A stretch of 64,000 bases of DNA from Desulfovibrio sp. (GCA_022839785.1 JALHJW010000001.1:186001-250000), one strand, 5' to 3'. Positions 8,128 through 17,430 are shown, counted from the stretch's first letter. The notes: a model not told the origin generated them from the letters alone. Numbers and translations are program-made.

Positions 8128-9438
8128 ATGGCCACTACCAACGCTTCCCTCGTCGCCAGACGCGAACGCGCCGTGGCGAAAGGCGTGTCCAATCTTGCCC
8201 CGATTTTCGCCAAAAGCGCCAACGGCGCGCTGATCACCGACGTCGAGGGCCGTGAATACATCGACTTCGTCGGCGGCATCGGCGTGAACAACGCGGGCCA
8301 CTGCCATCCCACGGTCGTGGCCGCGGTCAAGGAGCAGGCCGAGAAGCTCATGCACGGCTGCTTCCATATCACCATGTACGAGCCCTACGTGGAACTCTGC
8401 GAGAAGCTCTGCGCCCTGACCCCGGGCGCTTTCGCCAAGAAGGCCGTGCTCCTCAACAGCGGCGCCGAGGCCGTGGAGAACGCCATCAAGATCTCCCGCT
8501 ACGCCACGAAGCGCCAGGGCGTCGTCGCCTTCGAGACGGGCTTCCACGGCCGCACCCTGCTGACCATGAGCCTGACCAGCAAGGTCAAGCCCTACAAGTT
8601 CGGCTTCGGCCCCTTCGCCCCTGAAATCTACCGCATGCCCTACGCCTACTGCTACCGCTGCCCCTTCGGCCGCGAGTATCCCTCGTGCGGTATCCAGTGC
8701 GCCGAGCACCTGCGCGACTTCTTCATCGGCAACGTGGCCTCGGAGAACGTGGCCTGCCTCATCGTCGAGCCCATCTGCGGCGAGGGCGGCTTCATCACCC
8801 CGCCGCCCGAATACTTCCCGCGCCTGAAGGCCATCTGCGAGGAGTTCGGCATCGTCTTCATCGCCGACGAGGTCCAGACCGGCGTGGGCCGCACCGGGAC
8901 CATGTACGCCATGGAGCACTGGGGCGTGGAGCCCGACCTGGTGACCACGGCCAAGTCCCTGGGCGGCGGCATGCCCATCTCCGCCGTGGTCGGCAAGGCC
9001 GAGATCATGGACACGGTCCACCCCGGCGGCCTGGGCGGCACCTACGGCGGCAACCCGGTCAGCGCCGCGGCCGCCCTGGCGGTGCTCAAGGCCTTCGAGG
9101 AGGAGAAGCTCCTCGACGTCTCCAACGCCCTGGGCGCGAAGGTCCGCGCCCGCTTCGAATCCTGGCGGAAGAGCATCCCCCTGGTCGGCGACGTGCGCGG
9201 CAAGGGGCCCATGCTGGCCCTGGAGCTGGTCACGGACCGCACGGCCAGGACCCCGGCCACGGCCCAGGCCAAGGACGTCGCCCGCCGCTGCGCGGAGAAG
9301 GGCCTGCTGCTCCTCTCCTGCGGCAACTTCGGCAACGTCCTGCGCACGCTCATGCCCCTGGTGATCACGGACGAGCAGCTCGAACGCGGCCTGTCCATCC
9401 TGGAGCAAAGCCTGCGCGAGGCGTCCTCCGGACTCTAG
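8128..9438 (+). CDS. gabT: Class III aminotransferase, probable 4-aminobutyrate aminotransferase
   Basis: PLP enzyme moving the amino group of GABA (or a similar omega-amino acid) to 2-oxoglutarate, giving succinate semialdehyde. 436 aa. The PLP lysine is K276 in TTAKSLGGG and the cofactor Asp is in FIADEVQTGVGRTG. A Cys-rich insert (YCYRCPFGREYPSC, about 175-187) is typical of the GabT-like branch. Start at 8128 has AGGAG at 8111-8115; the in-frame start at 8071 would overlap the -12 element. The operon supplies a transporter and aldehyde oxidation enzymes, which supports GABA catabolism. Beta-alanine or 5-aminovalerate remain possible substrates. Confidence 0.88.
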   Translation: MATTNASLVARRERAVAKGVSNLAPIFAKSANGALITDVEGREYIDFVGGIGVNNAGHCHPTVVAAVKEQAEKLMHGCFHITMYEPYVELCEKLCALTPGAFAKKAVLLNSGAEAVENAIKISRYATKRQGVVAFETGFHGRTLLTMSLTSKVKPYKFGFGPFAPEIYRMPYAYCYRCPFGREYPSCGIQCAEHLRDFFIGNVASENVACLIVEPICGEGGFITPPPEYFPRLKAICEEFGIVFIADEVQTGVGRTGTMYAMEHWGVEPDLVTTAKSLGGGMPISAVVGKAEIMDTVHPGGLGGTYGGNPVSAAAALAVLKAFEEEKLLDVSNALGAKVRARFESWRKSIPLVGDVRGKGPMLALELVTDRTARTPATAQAKDVARRCAEKGLLLLSCGNFGNVLRTLMPLVITDEQLERGLSILEQSLREASSGL

Positions 9439-9445
9439 CGAACAG

Positions 9446-9479
9446 CGGCCGGGCCACGCACGTGGCCCGGCCGTTCTTT
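9446..9479 (+). terminator. Terminator or attenuator between gabT and livJ
   Basis: Perfect 12-bp stem CGGCCGGGCCAC / GTGGCCCGGCCG with GCAC loop, then TTCTTT. It lies 8 bp after the gabT stop, so part of the transcripts may end here and the liv genes may get read-through or their own start. Confidence 0.75.
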
Positions 9480-9526
9480 CATCGGCCAGAAACGAACCAA
9501 CAACCTGAGCAGCACGGAGGAGCGAC

Positions 9527-10780
9527 ATGAGAGAAGGCATGTTCAAGAGCATTCTGGGCGCCGCCCTGGCCATCGGCCTGGTGGCGTCCTCCCTCATCCC
9601 GGGCGCGGCTTTTGCGGCGGACAAGGTGGTCAAGGTCGGCAACCTGCTGCCCCTCTCCGGCCCCTCCGCCTCGGTGGGCCTGCAGGGCAAGCAGGCCCGC
9701 GAAATGGCCGTGGAGGAAATCAACGCCGCGGGCGGCATCAAATCCCTGGGCGGCGCGAAGATGGAGTTGCTCTTCGCCGACACCAAGTCCGACCCCAACG
9801 TCGGCGTGACCGAAACCGAGCGCTTCATCAACACGGAAAAGGTCCACGTCATCACCGGCGCCTGGAACTCCTCCGTGACCTACCCCACCACCGCGGTGGC
9901 CGAGCGCTACGGCGTGCCCTACCTGGTCGAGGTTTCGGTGCGCGACACCATCACCGAGCGCGGCTTCAAGTACGTCTTCCGCATCGCGGCCAAGGACTCC
10001 TGGTGGACCCGCGACCAGTTCGCCTTCCTGAAGGACATGGAGAAGGAATTCGGCGTCAAGCTCGCCACGGTCGCCTTCGTGTATGAGAACGGCGACTGGG
10101 GCACCGGCTTCGCCGCCCAATGGAAGAAGCTGGCCGAGCAGGCGGGCCTGAAGGTCGTGCTCGACGAGCCCTACCCCTCCACCGCCACGGACCTGACCCC
10201 GGTGGTCAACAAGATCCGCCGCGCCAACCCCGACATCCTGCTGCTCACCTCCAACGCCGCCGACGCCATTCTGCTGACCAACTCCCTGGCCGAGTACAAG
10301 GTCCGTCCCAAGGCCATCATCGGCTCCGGCGGCGGCCACGCCGACCCGACCTTCATCAGCGGCACCGGCCAGAACGCCCGCTTCGTCTTCGACATCGTGG
10401 AGTGGGAGACGGACGTCAACAAGCCCGGCGCCAAGGAAACCAACGAGAAGTACAAGAAGCTCTTCGGCTACAACATGACCGGCGAGGCCGTGGACGCTTA
10501 CGTGGCCATGTACGCCCTGGCCGACGCCCTGGAGCGCGCCGCCTCCACCGATCCCAAGAAGCTGCGCGACGCCATGGCCGCCACCAAGCTTTCCAAGGGA
10601 CCGGCCTCCATCATCGCCTACGACTCCATCGAGTTCGACGAGTCCGGCCAGAACAAGAACGCCGCCCTGTCCATCGTCCAGATCAACGACCTGGGCAAGG
10701 GCCTGGAACGCGTCACCGTGTGGCCCAAGGCCGCCCGCCGCGCCGGCTACACCCCGGTCTTCCCCATGCCCCAGAAGTAA
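9527..10780 (+). CDS. livJ: Branched-chain/amino acid ABC transporter substrate-binding protein
   Basis: Periplasmic ligand-binding protein of a Liv/HAAT-type importer, 417 aa. Signal peptide at residues 1-30 (hydrophobic core AALAIGLVASSLIPG, cleavage near AFA-AD). The mature part starts VVKVGNLLPLSGPSASVG, the family hallmark, with two Rossmann-like lobes. Start ATG at 9527 follows GGAGG. Set beside gabT and a semialdehyde dehydrogenase, its likely ligand is the amino acid degraded here rather than leucine itself; that is inference. Confidence 0.9.
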   Translation: MREGMFKSILGAALAIGLVASSLIPGAAFAADKVVKVGNLLPLSGPSASVGLQGKQAREMAVEEINAAGGIKSLGGAKMELLFADTKSDPNVGVTETERFINTEKVHVITGAWNSSVTYPTTAVAERYGVPYLVEVSVRDTITERGFKYVFRIAAKDSWWTRDQFAFLKDMEKEFGVKLATVAFVYENGDWGTGFAAQWKKLAEQAGLKVVLDEPYPSTATDLTPVVNKIRRANPDILLLTSNAADAILLTNSLAEYKVRPKAIIGSGGGHADPTFISGTGQNARFVFDIVEWETDVNKPGAKETNEKYKKLFGYNMTGEAVDAYVAMYALADALERAASTDPKKLRDAMAATKLSKGPASIIAYDSIEFDESGQNKNAALSIVQINDLGKGLERVTVWPKAARRAGYTPVFPMPQK

Positions 10781-10792
10781 CGACGACACGAA

Positions 10793-10827
10793 GGGACGGG
10801 GGGCAGCAGCCTCCCGTCCCCATTTTC
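10793..10827 (+). terminator. Hairpin between livJ and livH (attenuator-like)
   Basis: 11-bp stem GGGACGGGGGG / CCTCCCGTCCC with one G:T pair and a 6-nt loop, followed by CATTTTCCC. The T-run is short, so partial termination is likely. This is a common arrangement that keeps binding protein in excess over the membrane parts. Confidence 0.6.
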
Positions 10828-10841
10828 CCGAGGAGACCCGC

Positions 10842-11729
10842 ATGCTCTACTACCTCCAGGACGTGATAGACGGCGTCCTCATGGGCTCCATCTACGGGCT
10901 TTTGGCCCTCGGCCTGACCCTCATCTTCGGGGTGCTCAAGGTCATCAATTTCGCCCATGGCTCGTTCCTCATGCTCGGCATGTACGTGGCCTACTGGACC
11001 GTGTCCCTCACGGGACTGCACCCCTATCTTTCCCTGATCCTGGTCGTGCCGGCCATGTTCCTCTTCGGCTACGGCTTCCAGAAGGCGCTGGTGCAGCCCA
11101 TCTTCAAGGCCGAGAGCGACGTGCGCGAGCCCATCACGGTCATCATCGTGACCACGGGCGTCTGGTACATCCTGGACAACCTCGCCCTGCTCCTCTTCGG
11201 CCCGGACTACCGCGCCCTCACGCCCAACCCGCTCAAGGGCAAGATGCTGGAACTGGGCGAGATATTCATCTCCCTGCCCAAGCTCTACGGCTGCATCTCC
11301 GCCCTCGTCACCGCGGGCGCGCTGACCTGGTTCCTGCGCGCCACGCGCACCGGCCGCGCCATCCGCGCCGTGAGCCTGGACCGCGAGGCCGCGAGCCTGA
11401 TGGGCATCAGCCAGTGGCGCATCTTCGCCGTGGCCATGGGCATCGGCACCAGCATCGCGGGCATCTCCGGCGTGGCGCTCACGCCCTTCTACAACGTCTA
11501 TCCCACGGTGGGCGTGCCCTTCGACGTGAAATGCTTCGTCATCGTGGTGCTCGGCGGCCTGGGCAGCATCCCCGGCGCCATGCTCGGCGGCGTGATCATC
11601 GGGCTCGTCGAGTCCCTGGGGCCCGTGTTCATGACCGCCACCTGGACCGAGGCCATCGTCTACGGCCTCTTCCTGCTCTTCCTTTTCGTGAAACCATCCG
11701 GCCTGTTCGGGGTCAAATACGACTGGTAG
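10842..11729 (+). CDS. livH: Branched-chain amino acid ABC transporter permease LivH
   Basis: Inner-membrane permease of the Liv-type importer, 295 aa. It has about eight hydrophobic segments. The N-terminus (YYLQDVIDGVLMGSIYGLLALGLTLIFG region) and the cytoplasmic coupling segment (LDREAASLMGISQWRIF) are typical LivH features. RBS GAGGAG upstream of ATG. Pairs with LivM, coded 18 bp downstream. Confidence 0.93.
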   Translation: MLYYLQDVIDGVLMGSIYGLLALGLTLIFGVLKVINFAHGSFLMLGMYVAYWTVSLTGLHPYLSLILVVPAMFLFGYGFQKALVQPIFKAESDVREPITVIIVTTGVWYILDNLALLLFGPDYRALTPNPLKGKMLELGEIFISLPKLYGCISALVTAGALTWFLRATRTGRAIRAVSLDREAASLMGISQWRIFAVAMGIGTSIAGISGVALTPFYNVYPTVGVPFDVKCFVIVVLGGLGSIPGAMLGGVIIGLVESLGPVFMTATWTEAIVYGLFLLFLFVKPSGLFGVKYDW

Positions 11730-11747
11730 CCAGACACGGAGTGACGC

Positions 11748-12767
11748 ATGACGCCCAGCAGGTTCAAGAAAATTCTCCTCATCCTGGCGGTGGTCCTGGC
11801 CTTCGGGCTGCCCCTGGTGTTGCGCAGCCCGACCTATCTGCACATCCTCATCATGCTCTTTCTCTTCGCCTACATGACCACCACCTGGAATCTGGTGGGC
11901 GGCTTCGCGGGCGTGCTACCCCTGGGCCACTCGGTCTTCGTGGGCATCGGGGCCTATACCTCCACCATGCTCTGGCTGCAGTGGGGCATCAGTCCCTGGA
12001 TCGGCATGATCGTGGGCGGACTCATCGCCGCAGCCGTGGGCACGCTCATCGGCCTGCCCACGCTGAAGATGCGCGGAGCCTACTTCGCCCTCGCGACCAT
12101 GGCCTTCGTGGAAGGCATCCGGGTCATGGTCGAGAACATCGACAAACTCGGCCCCTTCGTGCTCAACGGCCCGCGCGGCCTGAACATCCCGCCCCTGCCC
12201 GAGGGCAGCCTGGCGGCCTTCCAGTTCGCGAGCAAGGAGCCGTACTACTACATCATCCTGATCATGCTGCTCCTGGTGGTGGGTCTCACCTGGCGCATCT
12301 CGCGCTCCAAGATGGGCTACCTGCTCATGGCCGGAGGCGAGGAGCCCGACGCGGCCCAGGCCCTGGGCGTCAACGTGACCCGCTACAAGGTCATGGCCAT
12401 GGCGCTGAGTTCCTTCCTCACGGCCCTGGCCGGGACCTTCATCGCCCAGCTCACCCTGTTCATCTATCCCAAGAGCGTGCTCACCCTGGACCTCTCCTTC
12501 GAACTGGCCTTCATCGCCCTCATCGGCGGGCGCGGCTCCATCGCCGGTCCCATCCTGGGCGCGCTGCTGCTCCGGCCGGTCTCCGAATTCTCGCGCATCT
12601 ATCTCTCGGCCACGCTGCCCGGACTGCACCTGATCATCCTGGGCGCCATCCTCATCCTGGTCATGCTCTACCAGCCGCGCGGCCTGCAGGAGCCCATCAC
12701 CAGATTCTTCGACCGGCTGGCCGCGCGCTTCGGCAACGGCAACGGCGGCACGGAGGAAAAGGCATGA
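11748..12767 (+). CDS. livM: Branched-chain amino acid ABC transporter permease LivM
   Basis: Second permease subunit, 339 aa, multiple membrane segments. LivM signatures: TTWNLVGGFAGVLPLGHSVFVGIGAY near the N-terminus and EPDAAQALGVNVTRYKVMA coupling loop. The hydrophilic C-terminus is short. Its stop codon overlaps the livG start by ATGA, so the ATPase is translationally coupled. Confidence 0.93.
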   Translation: MTPSRFKKILLILAVVLAFGLPLVLRSPTYLHILIMLFLFAYMTTTWNLVGGFAGVLPLGHSVFVGIGAYTSTMLWLQWGISPWIGMIVGGLIAAAVGTLIGLPTLKMRGAYFALATMAFVEGIRVMVENIDKLGPFVLNGPRGLNIPPLPEGSLAAFQFASKEPYYYIILIMLLLVVGLTWRISRSKMGYLLMAGGEEPDAAQALGVNVTRYKVMAMALSSFLTALAGTFIAQLTLFIYPKSVLTLDLSFELAFIALIGGRGSIAGPILGALLLRPVSEFSRIYLSATLPGLHLIILGAILILVMLYQPRGLQEPITRFFDRLAARFGNGNGGTEEKA

Positions 12768-13489
12768 ACATGCTCGAAATAAAGGACCTGACCAAGGACT
12801 TCGGCGGCCTGCGCGCCGTGGACTCGCTGGACCTGTCCATCGGCACGGGCGAGATTCTGGGGCTCATCGGTCCCAACGGCGCGGGCAAGTCCACGGTCTT
12901 CAACTGCGTGGCCGGCCTCTTCCCGCCAAGCTCGGGCGAGATCACCTTCGACGGCCGCCGCATCAACGGCGTGAAGCCCTGGAACCTGTGCAAGGCGGGC
13001 CTCGCCCGGACCTTCCAGATCGTCAAGCCCTTCGCCACCAAGTCCGTGCTCTTCAACGTCATGGTCGGGGCCTTCGCGGTCACGGACAACACGGACGAGG
13101 CGCGCGAACGCGCCATCGAGGTGCTCGATTTCCTGCACCTGAAGAAACGCATGGACATGCGCGCGGGCAACCTGACCATCGCGGACCGCAAACGCCTGGA
13201 GATCGCCCGCGCCCTGGCCACGGGCCCCAAGCTCCTGCTGCTCGACGAGGTCATGGCGGGCCTCCGTCCCACCGAGGTGGACGAGGTCATCGCCATCATC
13301 CGCGAACTCAAGGGGCGGGGCATGACCATCTTCGTCATCGAGCACATCATGCGCGCCATCATGGCCCTGTCCGACCGCCTCGTGGTCATCCAGTTCGGCC
13401 GCAAGATCTGCGAGGGCGAGCCCGAGGCCGTGGCCTGCGACGAAAACGTGATCAAGGCCTACCTGGGAGAGGACTATGCCGCTTCTTGA
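12764..13489 (+). CDS. livG: ABC transporter ATP-binding protein LivG
   Basis: Cytoplasmic ATPase of the Liv-type importer, 241 aa. Walker A GPNGAGKST and Walker B LLLLDEVMAGL are present. The signature region reads LTIADRKRLEIARAL rather than LSxGQQ, a replacement I would check, as the motif is normally conserved in LivG. Start ATG at 12764; the frame is open upstream but that part is livM in another frame. Overlaps livF by 14 nt. Confidence 0.92.
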   Translation: MNMLEIKDLTKDFGGLRAVDSLDLSIGTGEILGLIGPNGAGKSTVFNCVAGLFPPSSGEITFDGRRINGVKPWNLCKAGLARTFQIVKPFATKSVLFNVMVGAFAVTDNTDEARERAIEVLDFLHLKKRMDMRAGNLTIADRKRLEIARALATGPKLLLLDEVMAGLRPTEVDEVIAIIRELKGRGMTIFVIEHIMRAIMALSDRLVVIQFGRKICEGEPEAVACDENVIKAYLGEDYAAS

Positions 13490-14186
13490 GATCAGCAACA
13501 TCGACGTGTCCTATGGCGACGTGCAGGTCATCTACGACCTCTCCCTGAACGTGAACGAGGGCGAAGTCGTCTCCATCATCGGCGGCAACGGCGCGGGCAA
13601 GTCCAGCCTGCTCAAGACCATCTCGGGCCTGCTCAAGCCCTCGGCCGGGCGCATCCGCTTCCAGGACGAGGACGTGCAGGGCGCGGCCCCCGAGGACATC
13701 GTGGAACGGGGCCTGATCCACGTGCCCGAGGGCCGCAGGCTCTTCTCGCTCATGTCCGTGCGCGACAACCTGGAGGTCGGGGCGCACAGCAGACGCGCCC
13801 GGGCGCACAGGGAACGCACCCTGCGCGAGGTCCACGCCATGTTCCCGCGCCTGCTCGAACGCAGCGACCAGCTGGCCATGACCCTGTCCGGCGGCGAGCA
13901 GCAGATGGTGGCCATCGGCCGCGGCCTAATGGCCATGCCCAGGCTCCTGATGCTCGACGAGCCGTCCCTGGGCCTCGCCCCCATCCTGATCAAGGAAATC
14001 TTCAGGAACGTGCGCAAGATCGCCGAGTCCGGCACCACGGTGCTGCTCGTGGAGCAGGATGTGCGCCACTCCCTGGAGTTGTCGAACCGGGGCTACGTGC
14101 TGGAGCACGGCCGCATCGCCATGGAGGGCTCGGCCAAGGAACTGATGGACAATCCGCACATCAAGACCGCCTATCTCGGCATCTAG
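13476..14186 (+). CDS. livF: ABC transporter ATP-binding protein LivF
   Basis: Second cytoplasmic ATPase, 236 aa. Walker A GGNGAGKSS, signature LSGGEQQMVAIGRGLM, Walker B LLMLDEPSLGLAP, and the LivF-typical C-terminus LVEQDVRHSLELSNRGYVLEHG. Start ATG inside the end of livG. Fourteen bases separate it from the AOR gene, so transport and oxidation genes form one transcription unit. Confidence 0.94.
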   Translation: MPLLEISNIDVSYGDVQVIYDLSLNVNEGEVVSIIGGNGAGKSSLLKTISGLLKPSAGRIRFQDEDVQGAAPEDIVERGLIHVPEGRRLFSLMSVRDNLEVGAHSRRARAHRERTLREVHAMFPRLLERSDQLAMTLSGGEQQMVAIGRGLMAMPRLLMLDEPSLGLAPILIKEIFRNVRKIAESGTTVLLVEQDVRHSLELSNRGYVLEHGRIAMEGSAKELMDNPHIKTAYLGI

Positions 14187-14200
14187 CCTAGGAGTACGCA

Positions 14201-15976
14201 ATGTTCGGATTCTACGGCCGCATCCTGATCATCGATGTCTCCAACGAGACGTTCGAGATACGCCCCCTGCCCGAGGAGCCTCTGGCCGAGTGTCTGGGCG
14301 GCAAGGGGCTGGCCACGCGGCTGCTGCTGGAGATGAATCCCCCGGGCGTCGACCCGCTGGGGCCGGAGAACCGCCTGATCTTCGCCACCGGCCCGTTCTG
14401 CGGCACGCGTCTGTGGGGCGGCAGCCGCTACGGCGTCTTCACCAAGTCCCCGCTCACGCACCTGTACTGCGAGTCCTATTCCGGCGGAAAGATGCCCGAG
14501 GCCCTGGACGCCGCGGGCTTCGACGCCGTGGTCATCCACGGCCAGGCCTCGCGGCCCATGGCCCTCTCGGTGCATCCGGAGGGCTGCGTGTTCCACGACG
14601 CCTCGGACCTGTGGGGCATGGACAACTTCACGGCCGAGGACGAGGCCCTCAAGCGTTTCGCAGCGCCCGCCCCCTACGCCAGGCGCGGCGCGGCGGTCAT
14701 CGGTCCGGCGGCCGAGAATCTGGTCCGCTTCTCCATCATCAGCAACGACTACTGGCGCTGCGCGGGCCGCGCCGGAGCGGGCGCGGTGATGGGCTCCAAG
14801 CGCATCAAGGCCGTGGTCTTCCAGGGCGACCGCAAACGGCGGATGGCCAACCCCGAGGGGGTGTCCGCCTTCGCCAAGGCCTTTGCCGCCGCGGGCAAGG
14901 ACAATCCGGGCGTCAAGGCCTACAAGGCCTTCGGCACGACCATGATGGTCGCGATCATGAACACGGCCGGGGCCTTTCCGGCCCGCTACTGGTCCCAGGG
15001 CACCTGCGACCACTGGGAGCGGCTGAGCGGCGAGACCTATCACAAGGAGCACGACGTTCAGCCCCACGCCTGCCTCAAGTGCTTCATGGCCTGCGGCCGC
15101 ATGGCCACCCTGAGGACGGGACGCCACGCAGGGCTGAAGCTGGAAGGCCCGGAATACGAAACCATCTACGCCTTCGGCGGGCTGTGCATGATCGAGGAGA
15201 TGGAGGAGGTCGTCCATCTCAACGACCTCTGCGACCGTCTGGGCATGGACACCATCACCGCGGGCAATCTCTGCGCCTTCGCCATCGAGGCCGTCAGGCG
15301 CGGCAGGCTGGACTACCCCATCGACTACGGCGACGCCGACGCGGTGGCCGCGCTGGTGGAGAAGATCGCGCGGCGCGAGGGCCTGGGCGCGATCCTGGCC
15401 GACGGCATCGTCCCGGCGGCGCGCCATTTCGGCCTGGAGGATCTGGCCGTGCACGTCAAGGGACTGGAGCCAGCGGGCTATGACCCGCGCGTGCTCAAGG
15501 GCATGGGGCTGGCCTACGCCACCTCGGACCGGGGGGCCTGCCATCTGCGCACGACCTTCTACAAGCCCGAGCTGGCGCGCATGATCCCGGCCGACGCCGT
15601 GGAAGGCAAGGCCGCCATGCTCATCGACTTCGAGGACCGGCTGACCCTCTTCGACTGTCTGATCCTCTGCCGCTTCTACCGCGACATGTACACCTGGGAG
15701 AAGCTCTCCGAGTCCATCGGGCTGGTCACCGGCCTGCCCTCGGACAAGGCCGCCCTCGCGGCCGTGGCCGGACACGTGGCGGACATGACCCGGCGCTTCA
15801 ACCTGCGCGAGGGCATGACCGCCGAGGCGGACAGGCTGCCCCCGCTCCTGCTCAAGAATCCGCTGCCCTCGGGCCATGCCCTGAGCGAGGAGGAGATGGC
15901 GTTCATGCTCGCCGACTACTACCGTCTGCGCGGCTGGGACGAACAGGGCGCTCCCGCCTCCGAGCGACACCCCTAG
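14201..15976 (+). CDS. Aldehyde:ferredoxin oxidoreductase (AOR family, tungsten/molybdenum pterin)
   Basis: 591 aa. Oxidises aldehydes to acids with ferredoxin as acceptor, using a bis-pterin W or Mo centre and one [4Fe-4S] cluster. The N-terminus MFGFYGRILIIDVSNETFEI is typical of the family. The cluster ligands are visible as C-x2-C-x3-C in HACLKCFMACGR (about residues 288-296) plus a distal Cys in LFDCLILCRF. Placed between liv and a semialdehyde dehydrogenase, it may oxidise the semialdehyde made by the aminotransferase, feeding low-potential electrons to ferredoxin. The substrate is inferred from context only. Confidence 0.9.
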   Translation: MFGFYGRILIIDVSNETFEIRPLPEEPLAECLGGKGLATRLLLEMNPPGVDPLGPENRLIFATGPFCGTRLWGGSRYGVFTKSPLTHLYCESYSGGKMPEALDAAGFDAVVIHGQASRPMALSVHPEGCVFHDASDLWGMDNFTAEDEALKRFAAPAPYARRGAAVIGPAAENLVRFSIISNDYWRCAGRAGAGAVMGSKRIKAVVFQGDRKRRMANPEGVSAFAKAFAAAGKDNPGVKAYKAFGTTMMVAIMNTAGAFPARYWSQGTCDHWERLSGETYHKEHDVQPHACLKCFMACGRMATLRTGRHAGLKLEGPEYETIYAFGGLCMIEEMEEVVHLNDLCDRLGMDTITAGNLCAFAIEAVRRGRLDYPIDYGDADAVAALVEKIARREGLGAILADGIVPAARHFGLEDLAVHVKGLEPAGYDPRVLKGMGLAYATSDRGACHLRTTFYKPELARMIPADAVEGKAAMLIDFEDRLTLFDCLILCRFYRDMYTWEKLSESIGLVTGLPSDKAALAAVAGHVADMTRRFNLREGMTAEADRLPPLLLKNPLPSGHALSEEEMAFMLADYYRLRGWDEQGAPASERHP

Positions 15977-16053
15977 CCTCTGCCCCGGCCGGACGGTCAG
16001 GGGGGAGGACGCGTTTTTTCTCCATCCACTTTCAACCTTATCAGAGGACAGAC

Positions 16054-17418
16054 ATGGCGATGCAATCAGTCAATCCCGCCACCGGAGAAGTGCTGGAGCG
16101 TTTCGAGGAGACGTCCCCGGAAGAGACGTTGCGCGCCGTCGAGCAGACGCATCTGGCGCAACAGCTCTGGCGCGGCACGACGCTCGACGAACGCGCCGCG
16201 CATCTGCGCGCCGTGGCCCGCGTGCTGCGTGAGGATTGCGAACATTTGGCGCGCACGGCCAGCCTGGAAATGGGCAAACCCATCCGCGAGGCCCGCGCCG
16301 AGATCGAAAAATGCGCCCTGGTCTGTGAGCACTATGCGGCCCAGGCGGCCGCCTATCTCTCCCCGGAACCGGCCCCGAGCGACGCCTCGCGCTCCTACGT
16401 GGCCTTCCGGCCGCTGGGCTGCGTGCTCCTGGTCATGCCCTGGAACTATCCCTACTGGCAAGTCTTCCGCCAGGCCGCGCCCGGACTCATGGCGGGCAAC
16501 GCCCTGCTGCTCAAGCACGCCTCCAACGTGCCCCGCTGCGCCCTGAACATCGCGAAGGTCTTCCGCAGGGCGGGCCTGCCCGAAGGCGTCTTCCGCACCC
16601 TGCTCATCGGCTCGCGCCAGGTGGGCGCGGTGCTCGAACACCATGCCGTGCGCGCCGTGAGCCTCACGGGGAGCGACGCGGCCGGCCGCGCCGTGGCCGC
16701 CAAGGCGGGGTCGCTGCTCAAGAAGTGCGTCATCGAACTGGGCGGTTCGGACCCCTTCATCGTGCTTGCGGACGCCGACCTGGACAAGGCGGCCGAAATC
16801 GCCGCCATGTCCCGCTGCCTCAATTCGGGCCAGGCCTGCATCGCGGCCAAACGCTTCATAGTGGCGGACGCGGCGCATGACGCCTTTCTCGAACGCTTCG
16901 CCGCGCGCATGGCAGCGCTCAAGGTGGGCGACCCGTTGGACGAGGCCACGCAGATCGGTCCCCTGGCGCACCTCGACTTCAAGCTTGAGTTGCACGGCCA
17001 AGTCACGGACTCCGTGGCCAAAGGCGCGCGCATCGCCCTGGGCGCCGAGCCCCAGCCCGGCAACGGGGCCTTCTACACCCCCACGATCCTCACGGATGTA
17101 CGGCCCGGCATGCCTGCCTACGACGAGGAGCTGTTCGGTCCCGTGGCCTCGGTAATCCGGGTGGCGGACGAGGAGGAGGCCGTGCGTGTGGCCAACGACA
17201 CGCGCTTCGGCCTGGGCGGCTCGGTCTGGACGCGGGACGCGGAACGCGGCGAGCGCCTGGCCGCGCGCATCGAGGCTGGCTGCGTCTTCGTCAACGGGCT
17301 GGTGAAGAGCGACCCGCGCCTGCCCTTCGGCGGCGTCAAGGACTCGGGCTTCGGCCGCGAGCTGTCACACTACGGCGTCCGGGAGCTGGCCAACATACAG
17401 AGCGTCTGGATCGCGTAG
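16054..17418 (+). CDS. NAD(P)-dependent succinate-semialdehyde dehydrogenase (Sad/GabD type)
   Basis: 454 aa ALDH-superfamily enzyme, last gene of the presumed GABA operon. The catalytic Cys is in NSGQACIAAKRF and the general base Glu in VIELGGSDPFIV. The sequence MPWNYPYWQVFRQAAPGLMAGN and the C-terminus ELSHYGVRELANIQSVW follow the E. coli Sad (YneI) branch more than GabD. It converts succinate semialdehyde to succinate. GAGGAC lies upstream of the ATG. With AOR present there are two routes for the same aldehyde, one NAD(P)-linked and one ferredoxin-linked. Confidence 0.88.
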   Translation: MAMQSVNPATGEVLERFEETSPEETLRAVEQTHLAQQLWRGTTLDERAAHLRAVARVLREDCEHLARTASLEMGKPIREARAEIEKCALVCEHYAAQAAAYLSPEPAPSDASRSYVAFRPLGCVLLVMPWNYPYWQVFRQAAPGLMAGNALLLKHASNVPRCALNIAKVFRRAGLPEGVFRTLLIGSRQVGAVLEHHAVRAVSLTGSDAAGRAVAAKAGSLLKKCVIELGGSDPFIVLADADLDKAAEIAAMSRCLNSGQACIAAKRFIVADAAHDAFLERFAARMAALKVGDPLDEATQIGPLAHLDFKLELHGQVTDSVAKGARIALGAEPQPGNGAFYTPTILTDVRPGMPAYDEELFGPVASVIRVADEEEAVRVANDTRFGLGGSVWTRDAERGERLAARIEAGCVFVNGLVKSDPRLPFGGVKDSGFGRELSHYGVRELANIQSVWIA

Positions 17419-17430
17419 GACGCCTCCGCG

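Noticed and set aside
7985..8233. 82-aa plus-strand frame across the gabT promoter
   Set aside because: It would contain the -24/-12 element and overlaps the start of gabT out of frame; no ribosome binding site.
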